DNA of 64,000 nt from Gluconacetobacter tumulicola (GTDB taxonomy: Bacteria; Pseudomonadota; Alphaproteobacteria; Acetobacterales; Acetobacteraceae), in NCBI RefSeq assembly GCF_014174215.1, contig NZ_JABEQL010000004.1:124001-188000 (forward strand), given 5' to 3'. Below are positions 61,312 to 64,000 of this stretch, one piece after another (position 1 is the stretch's first letter; every line of letters starts with the position of its first letter). The notes beneath the pieces are model-generated. The model made no database searches. It was not told the DNA's origin and worked only from the letters and a program-made list of their open reading frames with translations. A program made the translations under genes and the position numbers.

Positions 61312-62385
61312 ATGAGAAAATTTTTTCTTCTTGTGGGCACGGTTCTGGTCGGTTGCGGAACGGCGATGGCCGCGCCATTGAATGCCGATAGCGGCCCGGT
61401 GCAATTCCTGCGCAGTACGCCGTTGCCCGAAATCACCGAAGGCGGTTTCGATCATTTCGCCGTGGACAAGAAGGATGATCGCCTTCTGATCATGGCGGAA
61501 AAACATGCGACGGTTGAAATGTTCCGCCTCAGCGACGGGGCGCACCTGGCCTCGGCCGGCGGGTTCGGTTTGCCGCATACGCCCGCTTATGTCGCCGGCC
61601 AGCATCAGATGTTCGTTTCGGACGACAAGCTGGGCTGCGTCGTGGTCGACGTGCCGTCGCTGAAGATCGCCAGGATCATCCCGCTGCGTCAGGGCGCCGA
61701 TGAAGCCGTCTTCGACAAGAAGGCGGGTCTCTTCTATATCGGCAACGGCGGCAAGAAGGATAAGTCCGACAACTCGTCGATCAGCGTGATCGACGTCAAG
61801 ACGTACAAGGAAGTCGCGCGGATCGCGATTCCGTCGTCCAATATCGAGATGATGGCCATCGATCACGCGCGCGGCCTGATGTTCGCCAACCTGCGCGACA
61901 AGAACCAGATCGCCGTCATCGATCTGGCGACGCGGACGCTGAAGACGATCTGGACCGTTCCCGGCCTGAATCTGATCACGCCGATGGCTTATGACGGCAA
62001 GACCCAGCGCCTGTTCGTCATCGGCCGCAAGCCGGGCAAGCTGTCGGTGATCGATGCGACCAACGGCACGCTGCTCTCCACCGCCGGTTCGGTGGATACG
62101 GCCGACGGCATCACCTGGGACGGCGGAAATGCCCGTCTGTATGTCAGCGGCAGCGAAGGGCTGAGCGTCTTTCACCGCGACGATGCCGATCATTTCACCG
62201 AAATCCAGCGCATCGACACCAAGACAGGCAAGGTCTCCGTCTATGTCGACAAGCTGAAGCAGCTTTATATCGCCCACGCCAAGACGCCGGACGGTCCGGC
62301 GGCGCTGGACATCTACACCGTGGCGCCCGATCCGGTCGCCCAAGCCGCCGCGAAGGCGGCCGCCGACGCCAGGAAGAAGCCCTGA
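61312..62385 (+). CDS. Exported YncE-like beta-propeller protein
   Basis: A 357-residue protein with a hydrophobic N-terminal signal (MRKFFLLVGTVLVGCGTAMA). It either has a type I cleavage site near Ala20 or is a lipoprotein by an LVGC lipobox with Cys15. Blades repeat as FDHFAVDKKDDRLLIMAEK, FDKKAGLFYIGNGG, MMAIDHARGLMFANLR and MAYDGKTQRLFVIGR, the YVTN/YncE pattern of seven-bladed propellers. The C-terminus ends in an Ala/Lys tail. It precedes a TonB receptor in the same direction and follows the kinase. YncE in E. coli is iron-regulated and beside the receptor yncD. Function is otherwise unknown. Confidence 0.82.
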   Translation: MRKFFLLVGTVLVGCGTAMAAPLNADSGPVQFLRSTPLPEITEGGFDHFAVDKKDDRLLIMAEKHATVEMFRLSDGAHLASAGGFGLPHTPAYVAGQHQMFVSDDKLGCVVVDVPSLKIARIIPLRQGADEAVFDKKAGLFYIGNGGKKDKSDNSSISVIDVKTYKEVARIAIPSSNIEMMAIDHARGLMFANLRDKNQIAVIDLATRTLKTIWTVPGLNLITPMAYDGKTQRLFVIGRKPGKLSVIDATNGTLLSTAGSVDTADGITWDGGNARLYVSGSEGLSVFHRDDADHFTEIQRIDTKTGKVSVYVDKLKQLYIAHAKTPDGPAALDIYTVAPDPVAQAAAKAAADARKKP

Positions 62386-62502
62386 CGTCCCGCTCGCCGC
62401 GCCCCGTCTCCGGGGTGCGGCGGCCCCGATATCCCTATCTTTCCCCGTCAAATCCAGCGAGGCCGCCCAGCGTGCCCGCACCGCCTGGAGTCGTCATTTT
62501 CG

Positions 62503-64000
62503 ATGCGTATCCATCCGATGCTATGCCGCAGCACGCTTCTATGCCTGGCGACCGCGCTGGCCCCCGTCGGGGCGCCTCTTCTGTATGCCCAGGATGTACA
62601 GAAGGTGGAAAAATCTCATCATGACGGGAAGAGGCACAAGGAAAACAAGAAGCACCATCGTGAGCGGGCGTCGCATGCCGATGTCGGGCGATCTCATGGC
62701 AGTGACGCCGGACGTGGTGCGCGGCACGCGGACGCGGCGCGCTCCTCCGCCCCCGAGCATCTTCAGGTCGTGGGGTTCAAGCGCCCGCCCAAGGCCAATG
62801 CCCTCGGCACCATCGAGGAAGCGCGCCTGGTCCAGAAAAACGCGCCCAACATCGTCGTGCTGATGCCGCAGTCGGAAATCGAGAAAATTCCGAACTTCGT
62901 TCTGGGTGATGCGATGCGCCGGATGCCCGGAGCCTCGATCATCTTCAAAAGCGGCGAATCGCGGGCTCTTCAGGTACGTGGCCTGGATTCCAGCCTCAAC
63001 GGCGTGATGTTCGAGGACGTTCTGCTGCCCGCCGGCTCGATGAGCGGCTCGGGCCGCGCCATGCCGCTGGATGCCATGCCGGCATCGCTGGCCGGCGCGC
63101 TGGAGCTTACCAAGACCAATCGCCCCGAGCAGGACGCCATCGCGCTGGGCGGCCAGATGAACATCCTGTCGCGCGATATTGGCGAAAATCAGGACCCGTT
63201 CCTGAAATTCCACCTTGCGGGCGGCTACCGCGATCCCAGCGCGACACCGGTTTTTCAGGGCACTCTGGCGGGCGGCATGCGGTTTGGCCTGCATGGCGAC
63301 CCCTTCAATCCCCATGCATCGGGCGACAGGCCGTTCAGCGTATCGTTCTTCCTCAACGGTCTGACCGATTGGTTGAACATGGGGGACCTGCAACAGAAAT
63401 TCGCGTCGGGCGATCCGGTCGGCAGCCAGGCGAACAAGGTCACGCAGGCATCGCAGGTGATGTATGCGGGGCACAAGGTGCGTTATTCCTACGGCGGCAC
63501 GCTGGGCTGGGATATCGACCATAATAACAAGATCTATCTGAAAATGTTCGAATCGGCGATCTATGCGCCGGTCGTCAGGAATCAGCTGATCTATGCGTTC
63601 AGCCCCAAGACCGGGCTGGGCGATCCGGGGCAGGATGGTACCGCAAGCCTGACGCAGGGCGTGACCAATACCAAGACAACGGATCTGGAGCGGGTTTACA
63701 AATTCGGCGGCGACAGCAGGATCGGGCGCTTCAAGCTGGATTATTTCGGTGCCTGGGCCGCCAACAATGTCGATCAGACCTCATCCTATGTCTCCAATTT
63801 CACGGGCCCGACAAATGTTCCAGTCAGTTATGACAATGTGACCAATCCCCTGCGCCCGACGGTTACCGTGCTGAATGGGGTCAACCCGCTGAACTATAAT
63901 GCGTACAAACTATCGTCGTTGAGCAACCAGATCCAGCACGACAAGGATTACGAATGGACCGGCCATGTCGGGGCGTCGACGGAGCTGAACCTGTTCCGCG
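62503..64000 (+). CDS. TonB-dependent outer-membrane receptor with His-rich N-terminal segment, 3' end beyond the window
   Basis: The frame runs from the ATG at 62503 (GGAG 11 bases upstream) to the right edge, 499 codons. A signal peptide (cleavage near PLLYAQD) is followed by a highly charged, His/Lys/Arg-rich stretch of about 45 residues (SHHDGKRHKENKKHHRER, then SHADVGRSHGSDAG). A TonB-box-like EHLQVVGFKRP comes next. The plug then begins (IPNFVLGDAMRRMPGASI, LQVRGLDSSLNGVMFEDVLL), and the barrel follows to the window end. No STN signalling domain is present, so control is probably by the two-component pair upstream. The His-rich segment could bind metal ions. The substrate cannot be assigned. 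Confidence 0.88.
   Translation, partial: MRIHPMLCRSTLLCLATALAPVGAPLLYAQDVQKVEKSHHDGKRHKENKKHHRERASHADVGRSHGSDAGRGARHADAARSSAPEHLQVVGFKRPPKANALGTIEEARLVQKNAPNIVVLMPQSEIEKIPNFVLGDAMRRMPGASIIFKSGESRALQVRGLDSSLNGVMFEDVLLPAGSMSGSGRAMPLDAMPASLAGALELTKTNRPEQDAIALGGQMNILSRDIGENQDPFLKFHLAGGYRDPSATPVFQGTLAGGMRFGLHGDPFNPHASGDRPFSVSFFLNGLTDWLNMGDLQQKFASGDPVGSQANKVTQASQVMYAGHKVRYSYGGTLGWDIDHNNKIYLKMFESAIYAPVVRNQLIYAFSPKTGLGDPGQDGTASLTQGVTNTKTTDLERVYKFGGDSRIGRFKLDYFGAWAANNVDQTSSYVSNFTGPTNVPVSYDNVTNPLRPTVTVLNGVNPLNYNAYKLSSLSNQIQHDKDYEWTGHVGASTELNLFR

Overview
The window is a 64 kb piece of a high-GC alphaproteobacterial chromosome. Protein sequences, gene order and operon content (sdhCDAB, sucA-sucB-lpdA with a lipoyl-bearing Lpd, fur-olsB-lnt, MucR/Ros regulator, tonB-exbB-exbD-exbD) point to an acetic acid bacterium (Acetobacteraceae) of the Gluconacetobacter/Komagataeibacter type. 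A complete sdh operon and 2-oxoglutarate dehydrogenase argue against Gluconobacter. This placement is inferred from reading the sequence, not from a database search. Most of the window is core chromosome. I see no prophage, transposase, CRISPR array, rRNA or convincing tRNA.

Layout. 1-7 kb: rph (cut by the left edge) diverges from hrcA, followed by an aldo/keto reductase, penicillin-binding protein 1A and prfB. prfB carries a canonical programmed +1 frameshift. 7-12 kb: an energy-transduction operon tonB-exbB-exbD1-exbD2 plus an exported repeat protein, behind an unusually AT-rich, repeat-containing upstream region. 12-14.4 kb: a two-component pair whose two genes are separated by a 156-bp tandem duplication. 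14.4-22.6 kb: a YVTN propeller, nfuA, a nitroreductase, tsaB-rimI, a TusA-like protein, MucR, the overlapping chain fur-olsB-lnt, and an XRE regulator. 22.6-30.3 kb: a dual-specificity phosphatase, sdhCDAB, asd and zwf. Copies of a palindromic element sit in the gaps between two convergent gene pairs here. 30.3-40.9 kb: small exported proteins, a 2OG oxygenase, an AhpD-like protein, zapE, sucA-sucB-lpdA and phnA. 40.9-45.7 kb: an ECF sigma/FecR/TonB-receptor cell-surface signalling locus. 45.8-58.7 kb: purD, xseA, small envelope proteins, an OmpH-like chaperone, ybaK, an SDR lacking catalytic residues, purF, cvpA, a HisE-like protein and metH. 58.9-64 kb: a response regulator/histidine kinase pair, a secreted YncE-like propeller and a TonB-dependent receptor with a His-rich N-terminal segment, cut by the right edge.

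How the parts work together. TonB-ExbB-ExbD would energise the two outer-membrane receptors. One is controlled by sigma/FecR surface signalling. The other probably belongs to the adjacent two-component system. Fur is also encoded here, so metal acquisition is a recurring theme. Sdh and the Suc/Lpd complex supply the oxidative TCA cycle, and Zwf feeds the pentose phosphate pathway. The most interesting stretch is the right-edge locus (regulator pair, periplasmic propeller, His-rich receptor). Its arrangement recalls the E. coli yncE/yncD neighbourhood, but its substrate cannot be told from sequence.
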